Shown here: positions 44,999 to 54,206 of the stretch, in pieces | Layout of the letters: the number at the start of each line of letters is the position of its first letter | Position numbering within the stretch: position 1 is the first letter of the stretch | DNA from: Phycisphaerales bacterium | GTDB taxonomy: Bacteria > Planctomycetota > Phycisphaerae > Phycisphaerales > UBA1924 | Length of the DNA: 64,000 nt | NCBI GenBank assembly: GCA_029213305.1 | Contig: JARGPA010000008.1 | Location: 37,585-101,584 of the forward strand | Direction of reading: 5' to 3' | Notes under the pieces: model-generated | What the model saw: only the letters and a program-made list of their open reading frames with translations | The model's database searches: none | Told to the model about the DNA's origin: nothing | Position numbers and translations under genes: made by a program

Positions 44999-45775
44999 AT
45001 GACACAAGCAAACAGAAAACCATTCGTCGGTGGTAACTGGAAGATGAATACCGATTCAGCAGCCGCACTCTCTCTCATCGACGGAGTCGCTTCTGGGCTC
45101 AAGAACGATGCTGTAGATGTCGCTGTCTTCCCACCCTTTGTTTATCTGCGTGAAATGAGTGATAAAACGAGCGGGTCCGATATGCTCGTGGGCGCTCAGG
45201 ATTGCTGGTTTGAGTCAAATGGAGCATTCACCGGCGAGATTTCAATCGAAATGCTCAAGGATTGCAATGTCAAGACTGTCCTAACAGGGCACTCAGAACG
45301 CCGACATGTCATTGGGGAATCTGATCAACTCGTCAATAAAAAGACAAAAGCAGCAATTGCCGGCGGGATGATCGCAGTTCTCTGTGTCGGCGAAAAACTC
45401 GATCAGCGCGAGGCAGGACAAACCGACGCAATCAATGAATCCCAGATCAAAGCAGGACTCGATGGGGTTTCCCAATCGGATATGAGCTCAGTTGTGATCG
45501 CATATGAACCAGTTTGGGCGATTGGAACCGGAAAAACAGCGACTCCAGAAGATGCACAAGACGCGCATGCCAAAATTCGAGCTTTAATCGCAACGATGTA
45601 TGATCAATCTACTGCTGATTCAACTCGAATTATTTACGGTGGATCCATGAAACCGGGGAACGCAAACGAGTTGATGGCGATGCCTGACATTGATGGCGGG
45701 CTCATCGGAGGCGCTTCACTCGTTGCAGATGATTTCCTTGCGATCATCAATGCGGGACAACCTCAATCAGTCTGA
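44999..45775 (+). CDS. tpiA: Triose-phosphate isomerase
   Basis: The 258-residue enzyme interconverts dihydroxyacetone phosphate and glyceraldehyde 3-phosphate in glycolysis. All landmarks are present: GGNWKMN with K15, GAFTGE, LTGHSERR with the electrophile H98, the catalytic base E170 in YEPVWAIGTGKT (followed by the mobile loop) and IIYGGSMKPGNA and IDGGLIGGASL for phosphate binding. Length is standard. GGAG lies 8 bases before the ATG. It is divergent from the halogenase-like gene with a 97-base gap and sits 154 bases upstream of secG, so tpiA-secG could be co-transcribed as in many bacteria. Confidence 0.98.
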   Translation: MTQANRKPFVGGNWKMNTDSAAALSLIDGVASGLKNDAVDVAVFPPFVYLREMSDKTSGSDMLVGAQDCWFESNGAFTGEISIEMLKDCNVKTVLTGHSERRHVIGESDQLVNKKTKAAIAGGMIAVLCVGEKLDQREAGQTDAINESQIKAGLDGVSQSDMSSVVIAYEPVWAIGTGKTATPEDAQDAHAKIRALIATMYDQSTADSTRIIYGGSMKPGNANELMAMPDIDGGLIGGASLVADDFLAIINAGQPQSV

Positions 45776-45929
45776 AGTAGTAAAAAGGGTAATGTTCGGG
45801 TCTGTTGAAGTCGTCAGTCTGCTCGTTGGAACCTTGATTGGGCTGAAGTAACTCTGCAATGTGCCTAGACTTCCCACCGCTCTTGTTTAAGAGATTTGGA
45901 TGATTTGATTTTCCAGCCTGGAGTTCCGC

Positions 45930-46499
45930 GTGCCGATTTTTGATCAGCTTATTGAATCCTCTTCGATCCTTGCAACCGTCGAACCTACGACGCTTGGGGC
46001 GCTGAGTCCTGTCGCCACCAATCTACTCGTTGGCGGTTTTTTAGTAATCAGTATTGTGATGATTCTGCTTGTTTTAATTCAGCGCCCACAAGGCGGAGGA
46101 TTGAGCGGTGCTTTCGGCGCAAGTGGCGGCGGCGGTGCAGGACAAACCGCGTTTGGTACCAAAACAGGTGATGTACTGACTTACGCGACGATCGGTATCT
46201 TTATCTGTTTTCTGACATTCGCGATCATCCTCAATTTTGCAACACGCCCACAGACTCAGTCTGTTGAAGAACCGGTGCTCAATGCACCAATCCAAGAAAC
46301 TGGTACTTCAAGCGATCCTGCAACTTCTGAAACAGAATCAGATGATACTCAAGCAACTGATCTCAGCGGCACTCCCGATGCGCTCGATGATCTCACAGAG
46401 CAAGCAAACGATGTTGTTGATGATGTAGAAGATTCTGCAACAGAAATCATCGAAGACATCCCTGCACTCCCTACTGAAACTCCAGCGGGCGACGAATAA
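45930..46499 (+). CDS. secG: Preprotein translocase subunit SecG with long acidic tail
   Basis: The first 105 residues are a normal SecG: two membrane helices (about 28-50 and 78-98) joined by VLIQRPQGGGLSGAFGASGGGGAGQTAFGTKTGDVLT, which includes the family signature. SecG supports SecYE in protein export. The remaining 85 residues are strongly acidic and Thr/Ser-rich (NAPIQETGTSSDPATSETES and so on) and are absent from E. coli SecG. The GTG start has GGAG 6 bases upstream. Placement after tpiA is common in bacteria. Confidence 0.95.
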   Translation: MPIFDQLIESSSILATVEPTTLGALSPVATNLLVGGFLVISIVMILLVLIQRPQGGGLSGAFGASGGGGAGQTAFGTKTGDVLTYATIGIFICFLTFAIILNFATRPQTQSVEEPVLNAPIQETGTSSDPATSETESDDTQATDLSGTPDALDDLTEQANDVVDDVEDSATEIIEDIPALPTETPAGDE

Positions 46500-46515
46500 A
46501 TCCGTTAGAGTAGTT

Positions 46516-46529
46516 AGATCATTTGATCT
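46516..46529. repeat. Small palindrome between secG and yicC
   Basis: AGATCA-TT-TGATCT is a 14-base inverted repeat 16 bases after the secG stop, without a T-run long enough for a terminator. It could be an operator or a weak attenuator; its function is unknown. Confidence 0.3.
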
Positions 46530-46589
46530 TTCACTTCGCTCGGCCTTTATGTCGAGTTTACAACCCTTAGATCATTCTGGAGTTTGCTC

Positions 46590-47474
46590 GTGATTCGAAG
46601 CATGACTGGATTCGGTGACGCATCAAGCAATGACAGCGGGTCTGTCTATGCTGTCGAAGTGCGATCTGTGAATAACAAGTTTCTCAAGACTTCTATCCGT
46701 ATTCCTGATCGGCTTGCGTCTCTTGAGCCTGAAATCGAGCAAATTGTCCGCAAAATGGTTTCTCGCGGTTCTGTAACAGTCACAGTCAACTGCACAGAAA
46801 CAGACGAAGGTGCTGCACAAGAGATCAACGGCGCTGCTTTACGGAAGTACGCACAGCAGATCGCGGACTCGATTGGCGCTCCTGTTGATTCAATCTCAGT
46901 TGCAGAGCTTGTGAATCTCCCTGGGGTTTTATGTCCTCCAAGTGAAGAGAGTTCGAGACTCGGACGAGCACGCAAAGCAGTTCGGCCTCTCATTGAACTG
47001 GCGCTCGAACATCTAGTCGCAATGCGGACCCGGGAAGGTATCGCGTTGCACGATGATCTTGCAGGCCATCTCGATTTCATCAGCGAACGACTCGAACAGA
47101 TCGCACAGATTGCTCCAAAGGTAATCGCAGATTACGAAGCGCGTCTCAAATCACGAATGGAATCATTGATCTCAGATGCAGGAACAGATATCGATCAACC
47201 CGATCTCATCCGTGAAATCGCGGTTTATGCAGAGAAAACGGATATCGCTGAAGAAATCGCTCGTTTGGGTGAGCACCTGATCCACTTTAAAGATCTACTC
47301 GGCGACGACGGCACTCGTCCAATTGGACGAACGATGGACTTCCTTGCTCAAGAACTCTTACGAGAAGCAAATACGATTGCTTCAAAGAGTCCAGATGCGA
47401 AGATGAGCAGAATGATTGTTGAGATCAAGGGTGCGATTGATCGGATCAAAGAACAGGTCCAGAACGCAGAGTGA
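46590..47474 (+). CDS. YicC family endoribonuclease
   Basis: The 294-residue product starts IRSMTGFGDASS and has VYAVEVRSVNNKFLKTSIRIPD, the conserved N-terminal domain of YicC. DIDQPDLIREIAVYAEKTDIAEEIARLGEHL and GRTMDFLAQELLREANTIASKS form the C-terminal DUF1732 domain. YicC-type proteins cut RNA and influence small-RNA turnover. The start is GTG at 46590, giving the usual MIRSMTGFG beginning, with GGAG about 8 bases upstream. It lies 90 bases after secG. No gmk neighbour, often found after yicC, is present. Confidence 0.95.
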   Translation: MIRSMTGFGDASSNDSGSVYAVEVRSVNNKFLKTSIRIPDRLASLEPEIEQIVRKMVSRGSVTVTVNCTETDEGAAQEINGAALRKYAQQIADSIGAPVDSISVAELVNLPGVLCPPSEESSRLGRARKAVRPLIELALEHLVAMRTREGIALHDDLAGHLDFISERLEQIAQIAPKVIADYEARLKSRMESLISDAGTDIDQPDLIREIAVYAEKTDIAEEIARLGEHLIHFKDLLGDDGTRPIGRTMDFLAQELLREANTIASKSPDAKMSRMIVEIKGAIDRIKEQVQNAE

Positions 47475-47527
47475 CTTTCACTTGACCTGATCGAGCTTGA
47501 TCCGTTGACACTTCAAAGGGAACCATT

Positions 47528-48553
47528 GTGCCAATCTCACGCCAACAACTGAGTCAGCGTGAGATTGATGCTGTGCTCTCTGAGTATAACTTAGGTAAAA
47601 CTCACTCTGTTTCTGAGCTTGCTGCTGGTTCTGTTTATTCGCCCAAAGTCATCGTCGAATCAGATCGTGGACGAATGTTGCTCAAGCGTCGTGCAAGAGG
47701 TCTCGACATTCCAATCCTTGTTGCATTTTCACATCAGGTGATTTTGGGATGTCTTGAGCAAGGTATCTGTGTCCCCCCACTCTTGGGTACCAAAGATCAC
47801 AACTCCCTCGTTCAGTTTGAGGATCAGGTCTACGAGTTGTTTGTGTTTATTGAAGGCACTGTGTTCGATAGATCCCCTTCGATGATCTCCAAACATGCAC
47901 ACGAAGCAGGCGCATTGCTCGGAGAAGTTCATCAAAAACTCGACTCTGTTTCTCCAACATTCGAAGCGCCTGTTGAACCAGAGACAATCGATCTTGCTCG
48001 TATCCAAACGATTAATCGTCTGAGTAATCAGTTCAGTAACGAACTCAAAGAACAACTCAGCCGCATTTTTTCTTACGGCGGCGAACTCGCAAAGGCGAAT
48101 GCAGGACAACCCAAAATCGTACACGGAGATTGGCACCCAGGGAACATGATCTTTCGCGGCGAACACATTGTCGCAGTCTGCGATTTCGACAATACTCGAT
48201 TGGGTTCTCGCGCTCGTGAAGTTGCTCAAGCAATGATCCACTTCTCGCTCCGGTCCCCCGAAAGAGGGCAGCGTGCACAAGATTGTGCACCCGATCCAGA
48301 TGCGAGTGCGTTAGTTGGTTTTTGGGATGGTTATTGTACTGGAGCTCCAGATTCAATGCGTTGTTCTCTGAAGCACTGTCTTGGATTAATGCCCGCGGTG
48401 ATGCTCGACGAGGCGCTTGCGTCTTACCCTGCTCAAGCAGATTCTGGAGCGATCGAGCATGCAGATTCAATGATGATTGCAGTTGCGAGGAAAGCGGTTT
48501 GGCTTGACCAGCACCAAAACGAGCTCGTTTCAATGCTCGATTCTAACAGTTAA
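47528..48553 (+). CDS. Aminoglycoside-phosphotransferase-fold kinase
   Basis: The 341-residue protein belongs to the APH/choline kinase superfamily. It has a Lys-containing nucleotide lobe (MLLKRRARG, about 50-58) and the catalytic loop HGDWHPGN with D201 and N206, plus the metal-binding CDFDNTRLG with D219 and D221. Such enzymes phosphorylate small molecules: homoserine, choline, sugars or antibiotics. The sequence has the look of homoserine-kinase-II-like members but the substrate cannot be assigned. The GTG start follows AGGGA. It lies 53 bases after yicC on the same strand, and a PDZ protein gene follows after 76 bases. Confidence 0.87.
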   Translation: MPISRQQLSQREIDAVLSEYNLGKTHSVSELAAGSVYSPKVIVESDRGRMLLKRRARGLDIPILVAFSHQVILGCLEQGICVPPLLGTKDHNSLVQFEDQVYELFVFIEGTVFDRSPSMISKHAHEAGALLGEVHQKLDSVSPTFEAPVEPETIDLARIQTINRLSNQFSNELKEQLSRIFSYGGELAKANAGQPKIVHGDWHPGNMIFRGEHIVAVCDFDNTRLGSRAREVAQAMIHFSLRSPERGQRAQDCAPDPDASALVGFWDGYCTGAPDSMRCSLKHCLGLMPAVMLDEALASYPAQADSGAIEHADSMMIAVARKAVWLDQHQNELVSMLDSNS

Positions 48554-48629
48554 CTGATTGAACTAACTATTCTTCATCTGCTTTCTTGATCACCGAAGAA
48601 CCCAACGTGGTTCATGTCGGTATAGTTGA

Positions 48630-49709
48630 ATGATGAATATCACAAGCCTCATCATATTGCTCTTAGTCTCGACGATTACACGCACAGGGCTCGCGCAGCC
48701 TGCAGATCAAAACCGTTCACATCTGCGTTCACTCATCGACCAACTCGGATCAGACTCTTGGATTGATCGAGATCATGCATCGAATGAACTCTCATTGGTC
48801 AACCCTGATATTCGTCTCGACGATCTTGAGCTCTTTTTGAGTGACATGACACTCACGATCGAACAACGCACACGACTTGAACATGCGTGCATGTTCAGAT
48901 TCCTCGCGTATCCCAAAGGAGGACTCGGAGTATCCTTTGGGACCTCGCGTATCGGCGCAATCGAGATTCAACCAATCGGAAAAGACCCTCGATTCCCTGC
49001 AAGTGCGATGCTCAATCCAGGCGATGCGATCGCACTGGTAGGATCTGATTTGATTGAATCACAAGCAGAACTTCGAGCACATATTCTGTCTCGTTCACCT
49101 GGGGAAACTCTACCAGTCACTTTGATCCGAGCAGACAAACTAATCAAGATGGATCTTCCGCTTGGATCATTGACTGATCTCAGTGGCGCTGCACGATACG
49201 AACCGAATCTTGCATGGCGTGCGCTCGAACTTCGTTGGGAACGCAAGGGTATCCAACGACATCGTGCAGATCGCGCTGGTGTTTTAATCGATACAAGCGA
49301 TTGGCAATCTGCAGCATTCCCTGTTGAACATCAACCCGATCCACAAAGCCCGACACATCGATACACAAGAGCATTGGTCCTCAACCCGATGCAGATCATC
49401 CATATTGGTAGACTCACATTACCTCAACGGACACGAATCTGGGAATCTCGCGAGCAGTTCCTTTCATATATTCAGTCCATCCAAACAATCATGGACGGAT
49501 ATGTACTTGAACGAACCAATGCACAACGATCATTGCTTACTCAACAAATCTCGATGCTTGAAGATAAGTTGAATAACGCGACACAAGTTGAGGATAAGAA
49601 AAATATCGAATCTGAAATGCGCATACTCAAATCTGAACTTGATGAGCTTCAACTACAGACGACGAATCCATTGCCAGATCCGGTTCAAGCGCCCATTCAA
49701 TCCCCTTGA
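48630..49709 (+). CDS. Secreted PDZ-domain protein
   Basis: The 359-residue product has a signal peptide (MMNITSLIILLLVSTITRTGLAQ), a short helical region with HEAT-like character (about 28-95, SLIDQLGSDSWIDRDHASNEL), and a PDZ-like domain at about 95-180. The PDZ part shows GLGVSF, AIEIQPIG, SAMLNPGDAIALVGSDLIES and LPVTLIR. The last 100 residues contain a predicted coiled coil (QQISMLEDKLNNATQVEDKKN). No protease domain is attached. PDZ domains bind C-terminal peptides, so it may be a periplasmic scaffold or quality-control partner. The family is not known to me. Confidence 0.75.
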   Translation: MMNITSLIILLLVSTITRTGLAQPADQNRSHLRSLIDQLGSDSWIDRDHASNELSLVNPDIRLDDLELFLSDMTLTIEQRTRLEHACMFRFLAYPKGGLGVSFGTSRIGAIEIQPIGKDPRFPASAMLNPGDAIALVGSDLIESQAELRAHILSRSPGETLPVTLIRADKLIKMDLPLGSLTDLSGAARYEPNLAWRALELRWERKGIQRHRADRAGVLIDTSDWQSAAFPVEHQPDPQSPTHRYTRALVLNPMQIIHIGRLTLPQRTRIWESREQFLSYIQSIQTIMDGYVLERTNAQRSLLTQQISMLEDKLNNATQVEDKKNIESEMRILKSELDELQLQTTNPLPDPVQAPIQSP

Positions 49710-49720
49710 ATGATTGATAT

Positions 49721-50272
49721 TTATTGTACGGATCTGAGTGTTGTTAATACACGCTCAACTTCGTATCGAGCATTAGCGACAACTTCCCTATCAATATCTT
49801 GCTCTGATAAATCCAGCGCACGTACACAACGATCCATACATTTTTTCCGCATGGATTCGCGTGGGATATCGAGTCCGTTGTCATAGACATCTGCAAGTTT
49901 GACGAGTCTCCCTTGCCAGGGTCCCTTCGCGAGTCGTGAATCGTAATCCTCTTCGCGTTCGGGTTCACGAAGCAACATGTTCTTCGTGAGAACCGCAACA
50001 CAATCTGCGATCTCAGAACCGAATCGTTTCTCGATATTGTCGTAATCAATCCGAGTATCTTCGATCGTATCGTGGAGAAGAGCAGAACATATCGCAACTT
50101 CATCATTACAACCAAAGACTGAGCTTACGACCATCGCGACTCGAAACGGATGCGCGATATAGGGAGTTTTCTTATCCTTGCGATACTGATGATTATGTGC
50201 ACGAGCAGCAAATGATGTTGCCTGTTGAATTAGTGAGACTTCAATCATTTCAATATCATTCGAATTCTTCAT
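49721..50272 (-). CDS. Small alarmone-hydrolase-like HD protein (MESH1/SpoT type)
   Basis: The 183-residue protein has the metal-dependent hydrolase half of RelA/SpoT proteins: AAHNHQYRKDKKTPYIAHPFRVA-type pattern (H27, H41), ALLHDTIEDT (H67-D68, E71-D72) and LVKLADVYDN (D128). These match the His/Asp ligands and ED dyad that remove the 3'-pyrophosphate of (p)ppGpp. There is no synthetase domain. It may therefore degrade alarmones or a related nucleotide. The start is ambiguous: ATG at 50272 (used here), or another at 50248; neither has a good ribosome site. It overlaps nothing and ends 11 bases from the convergent PDZ gene, downstream of the GH35 gene on the same strand. Confidence 0.85.
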   Translation of the reverse strand: MKNSNDIEMIEVSLIQQATSFAARAHNHQYRKDKKTPYIAHPFRVAMVVSSVFGCNDEVAICSALLHDTIEDTRIDYDNIEKRFGSEIADCVAVLTKNMLLREPEREEDYDSRLAKGPWQGRLVKLADVYDNGLDIPRESMRKKCMDRCVRALDLSEQDIDREVVANARYEVERVLTTLRSVQ

Positions 50273-50360
50273 GATTGAGCATACCAACCCAAGCGATGAA
50301 TTCCTATCCATCGTGCTTGAGCAAGTACATTCTCCCAATCAATTCTCGAATGGTATTCAA

Positions 50361-53120
50361 TCAGATTCGTTCGACAATGATGCGTGCCTTTGCAGGAGAT
50401 GTTCCATGTTCATCGAAGATGGTGATCTCGTTGTCGCCATCTGGTTTGAGCCACGCGTTTGGAATCGCAAGCGGGAGTGATGGTTCGACAGCTTTCCCGT
50501 CGTTCGTTGCGACGAAGTAACGTCCCAATGCTTTGCCGTTGAGATACACTTGCCCCTTACTCATACCAGTGAGGTCGAGTCCGAGTGCGACTTTGACATC
50601 TGGGGTTTTAAACGATGATCTCCACCATGCGGGGAGCTTCGACCCTGACATCTTGGCCTTCGAAACGGATTCGAAATCAATCTCCGCTGGCATTTCCCAC
50701 TTCGCAAACGACCACTCGCACTTATCTGTGATTTCGTTTGAAGCTTCGTAATACTTTGCATCACTCAATATCTGTTTGAATGCATCTTCAACATATGCTT
50801 CGCCGTCATGTGAGATTGCATTGTTCTCAAATGCGATTTGGAGAACATTGTTTCCTCGTTTGATGGTTTCGTGATCGAGAACCAACTTCCGAGATGAGTT
50901 TGCATCGTAGAGACCAATTGGTTCATCGTTCAGGATGACCATCGTGCGTACACTGAACATTGGTAGATCGAAGATGATCGAAGACTTCTTGAGATGCTTG
51001 AAACTCCATGTGATTCGGCCGTGATGTGTCGAATCTCCTAGTTGGAGCCCAAAGATCGGTGAACGATATCCGAGGATCTCTATTGGATCACCATTCTCGA
51101 CAGTTGGTTTCGCAATTTTGAACGCAACTTGTTCCATCAGATGGCCAAAGACACCCTTGTGTCCTGTCATGTCTGATCCAGAATCTACTCGACCCATGTT
51201 ATCTGCAAGGAGAACGAGTTCTTGTTCACCCTTCTTGGTAGGTATTGTCATCAGTTCTTCAGCGCCTGGACCTGACCCGAAGACACCTGTGTATGAACCA
51301 TCGAGATACACAGATACCCGATCATTTGCTTGAGGCGCCATTACTTTGAGGCTCTTCGATGCGGAATTTTTCAGAGTGATTTTGTACCACCCATATCCGT
51401 ATGGAGTCCCAAGCTCTGAGAGATCCGCAGGACCTGGGATCTGTGCATATCGAGGACTTTGTCCATCGATGTGCTCATCAGGGATTGCGCGTTCCCAACT
51501 TCCAACAGAAACCTTAGGAAGTTTTTCTTGAGCATACCCTTCTGGGTACTTGGTGTTGTGCGCTCTTGCGACACCGTTTGGATCGATATGCGTGTGTGAC
51601 TTTCCGTTAAGAGATGGGATTGGGACTCCGTCTTGAGTCACTCCTGCGACACCGACATAAATGTGATTGTCGTGGATGTAAGTTTCATCCGCCATCTCGT
51701 CACAAACCACGATCAGAGTCATCCCCTCATGATCCACAACCAATGGCTTGCGTCCCTTTGGAACTTCGACTTCCATCGGGGTCCCGTTGATCGAGACTTC
51801 TCCGATTGCATTTGCCGCACCGAATACAACAAGTGCATTCTCAGTGGTTGTCAAGGTATTCAAACTTGTGTAATCGAGAGTGTGTTGTGATGAAAGGTTC
51901 ACATCGAAAAGACACCAATGGACTCGTTGATGTCCAAGACGAATTGTTAAAGGCGCTCCGTCTGAAAGGAGTAGATTCATCGTGCCTGCTTTTGCTTTCA
52001 CAGGGGAGAAAATAAACAGAACTGATCCTTGTGTGCCTCGCATGTGCGTCACGATATGGCCGTTGATTGAACTCGGGTCCGACGCAGGATCGATGACAAT
52101 CGGAGGATTCTCATGCTCTGTATGTGCAAGTACGCGTGCAAAGCTTGATGCAAACATCGTCAATCGACGAACCCCGGTATACACCTGAGTGGATCGGCCG
52201 TGCTCGTCGAGCATCGCGTTTGCATCTTGCATCGATGTGTACGCGCTGAAATCACCTACAGAGTCCATACCAGCATAGAACCCGAATGAGGTGCCGCTTG
52301 CGAAGTTGGACAGGTTGAACTGTCCTCCTGCACAGGTGATCTCTGCGAGTTGACGTTGATAAGTCAACCCATCAAGTTCTTCTGGTTTTTCTTGTGCAAA
52401 TGTTGGTCTCGATTTTGGTCCATAATCAATCACGATCTCAGGTTGATCTGGACGCACAGAGGTTAACTGACGCATGGTACCAAACATGTCACCTTCGCCT
52501 GACCAACCGTCGATGTCGCCTTCGACTCCTTGCCATAGGTTGTTGGAGTTGATTTTGGGGACAGTGAATCCTGCTTCGCGAAGATAGCGTCCCAGTTCAC
52601 CAAGGTATCCTTTGGCAGCGACATCATCGCCGCAGTTCCAGTGTGCTTCGTTCTGGATCATCACGATCGGAGCGCCGCGTGTCACTGATGCTTGAAGATC
52701 TTTGACTTGCTTTGCGAGCGCGTTGAAGTATTTGCCGACTGCTTCTAGATATGGTTGGTTTGGTTTGCGCACTTCAAGGTTTGGGATATTGAGCAACCAT
52801 GCTGGGAGTCCACCTAGGTCCCAACCTTCGCCGACATATGGACCGACTCTGAGGATGCAATGCAAACCTGCTTCGCCGACGAGTTGAACGAACTCTCTGA
52901 TGTCGTTGTTGTCTTTGAAGTCGTATGAACCAGGACGGCTCTCGATCAAATTCCAAAAGATTGGAGTCTCGATGGTGTTGAGCCCAGCATGTTTCGCTGC
53001 GTGAATTCTCGCTGCCCATTCTTCGCGTGGAGTGCGTTGAAAATGAATGGATCCAGAGACGATCCAAATACGCTTGCCATCGACGGAAAGAGTCCGACTA
53101 TCGAAGTTCACCGCTGCCAT
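50361..53120 (-). CDS. GH35-like beta-galactosidase with altered catalytic site
   Basis: The 919-residue protein has the GH35 TIM-barrel core (about 1-330) with VSGSIHFQRTPREEW, GLNTIETPIFWNLIESRPG, LRVGPYVGEGWDLGGLPAW and IVMIQNEAHW (probable acid/base E158). Where known members have the nucleophile in a PxxVTEFW-like strand, this one has PEIVIDYG, with D232. FASGTSFGFYAGM matches the conserved substrate loop. Several beta-sandwich domains follow (about 430-919). No signal peptide is visible, so it is probably cytoplasmic. The family removes terminal beta-galactose; whether this enzyme does, given the Glu to Asp change, is open. It stands at the head of a leftward run with the HD-protein gene. 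The ATG sits at the usual place before the first barrel strand. Confidence 0.85.
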   Translation of the reverse strand: MAAVNFDSRTLSVDGKRIWIVSGSIHFQRTPREEWAARIHAAKHAGLNTIETPIFWNLIESRPGSYDFKDNNDIREFVQLVGEAGLHCILRVGPYVGEGWDLGGLPAWLLNIPNLEVRKPNQPYLEAVGKYFNALAKQVKDLQASVTRGAPIVMIQNEAHWNCGDDVAAKGYLGELGRYLREAGFTVPKINSNNLWQGVEGDIDGWSGEGDMFGTMRQLTSVRPDQPEIVIDYGPKSRPTFAQEKPEELDGLTYQRQLAEITCAGGQFNLSNFASGTSFGFYAGMDSVGDFSAYTSMQDANAMLDEHGRSTQVYTGVRRLTMFASSFARVLAHTEHENPPIVIDPASDPSSINGHIVTHMRGTQGSVLFIFSPVKAKAGTMNLLLSDGAPLTIRLGHQRVHWCLFDVNLSSQHTLDYTSLNTLTTTENALVVFGAANAIGEVSINGTPMEVEVPKGRKPLVVDHEGMTLIVVCDEMADETYIHDNHIYVGVAGVTQDGVPIPSLNGKSHTHIDPNGVARAHNTKYPEGYAQEKLPKVSVGSWERAIPDEHIDGQSPRYAQIPGPADLSELGTPYGYGWYKITLKNSASKSLKVMAPQANDRVSVYLDGSYTGVFGSGPGAEELMTIPTKKGEQELVLLADNMGRVDSGSDMTGHKGVFGHLMEQVAFKIAKPTVENGDPIEILGYRSPIFGLQLGDSTHHGRITWSFKHLKKSSIIFDLPMFSVRTMVILNDEPIGLYDANSSRKLVLDHETIKRGNNVLQIAFENNAISHDGEAYVEDAFKQILSDAKYYEASNEITDKCEWSFAKWEMPAEIDFESVSKAKMSGSKLPAWWRSSFKTPDVKVALGLDLTGMSKGQVYLNGKALGRYFVATNDGKAVEPSLPLAIPNAWLKPDGDNEITIFDEHGTSPAKARIIVERI

Positions 53121-53463
53121 AAAATGCCCTCATATCAGGAGTTGTCATCTTGTGATCCACCTCAGCGGTTCACTCTGGACAACTTGGAGTTGCTTGGTCT
53201 AGACCGTAGGAGCGACTCCGAAAAAGGCAAATTTGAGCTTTGCTCCTGAAAGGCCGGACATCTAGAATTGAGAACCACAATTGCTAGAAATTCGATTCTA
53301 AACTCTTTCTATTAATGTATTTATAACTTTTGTTGCCACATGGCACCACTGATCAACAATTCAGGATCAGGGAGCTTGAGAACTTTGAAAATTTCTCGAA
53401 GTCCGTATAATATCACTCACAAGTGTTAATGTATTGTTTGGGAAGTCTCGTTGCTAGAGCGAA
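53121..53463. other. AT-rich gap between GH35 and acetyltransferase genes
   Basis: This 343-base stretch between two leftward genes holds no gene or RNA that I can support. It must contain the GH35 promoter. No inverted repeat with a T-run is visible after the acetyltransferase direction. Confidence 0.5.
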
Positions 53464-54108
53464 TTAAGTTGCCCAGCATTCGTACTCATCATGTGCGACA
53501 AGTGCTTTGTTGATTTCAAGTAGATCGCGTTGACCGTTCTTTGCGAACCCGCACTTTTGCGCAACTCGAACCGACGCGGGATTGTCTACACAAATTTGTG
53601 CTCGAACTCGATGGAGGCCGAGCCCAACTGGATGTTCTGCGAGCCCGAAGTCGACCATGCCTTGAACTGCTTCTGTTGCGAACCCTTGCCCGCTTAATTC
53701 TGAATCGATCCACCAGTTTGCTTCGCATGTCCATTCGAGTCCACGTTCAATCTTGATGAGATTGAACATCCCTACAAATCGTCCCGCATTTGGTCCTGAT
53801 TCGATGAATGCAGCTCTGCGCCATGCGGCGCCTTCGATATCTTGCACTCTTGCTTTGACCATAGTTCGATCAAAGAAATGTGAGTCAGACTCGTTCTCTC
53901 TTGTAAGTGGAATCCATCTTCGTAGGTTTTCACGATTGTGATTCATCGCAGAGATAAACTCGGCCTCGTCGTTCGCTGTCAATAGACGGAACACAAGGCG
54001 CTGAGTCGTAAGTTCAGGTTTAGGCAACACTTCAACCGGGCGACGATTGATCACACGAGTCATCGTGCGAGTCTTGGCTGATTGAATATGCGTTTGAACT
54101 GAACTCAT
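53464..54108 (-). CDS. GNAT acetyltransferase (RimJ/RimL type)
   Basis: The 214-residue protein has the GNAT fold of the RimJ/RimL ribosomal-protein or amino-acid acetyltransferase group: LTTQRLVFRLLTANDEAEF (first strand), ENLRRWIPL, FVGMFNLIKI, WTCEANWWIDSELSGQGFATEAVQGMV containing the acetyl-CoA contact (Q/RxxGxA pattern, here GQGFAT), HRVRAQICVDNPASVRVAQKCGF and a final strand. It moves an acetyl group from acetyl-CoA to an N-terminal amine or a small amine. The substrate is unknown. A 25-residue polar N-terminal extension precedes the domain. GGAG lies 7 bases before the ATG. It stands alone. Confidence 0.9.
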   Translation of the reverse strand: MSSVQTHIQSAKTRTMTRVINRRPVEVLPKPELTTQRLVFRLLTANDEAEFISAMNHNRENLRRWIPLTRENESDSHFFDRTMVKARVQDIEGAAWRRAAFIESGPNAGRFVGMFNLIKIERGLEWTCEANWWIDSELSGQGFATEAVQGMVDFGLAEHPVGLGLHRVRAQICVDNPASVRVAQKCGFAKNGQRDLLEINKALVAHDEYECWAT

Positions 54109-54206
54109 ATCGGACTCCGTTACTGTCCGATATATCGTCGGGAAAGTTATCTGACTGAAGTCTTGAGGTCCGGGAATATAAAGTTTTTCTCGTGTCCGAT
54201 AAGAAC

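Noticed and set aside
48057-48533. Minus-strand 158-codon open frame inside the APH-fold kinase gene
   Set aside because: It lies fully within a gene with an intact catalytic loop and has low-complexity Arg-rich translation typical of a shadow frame.
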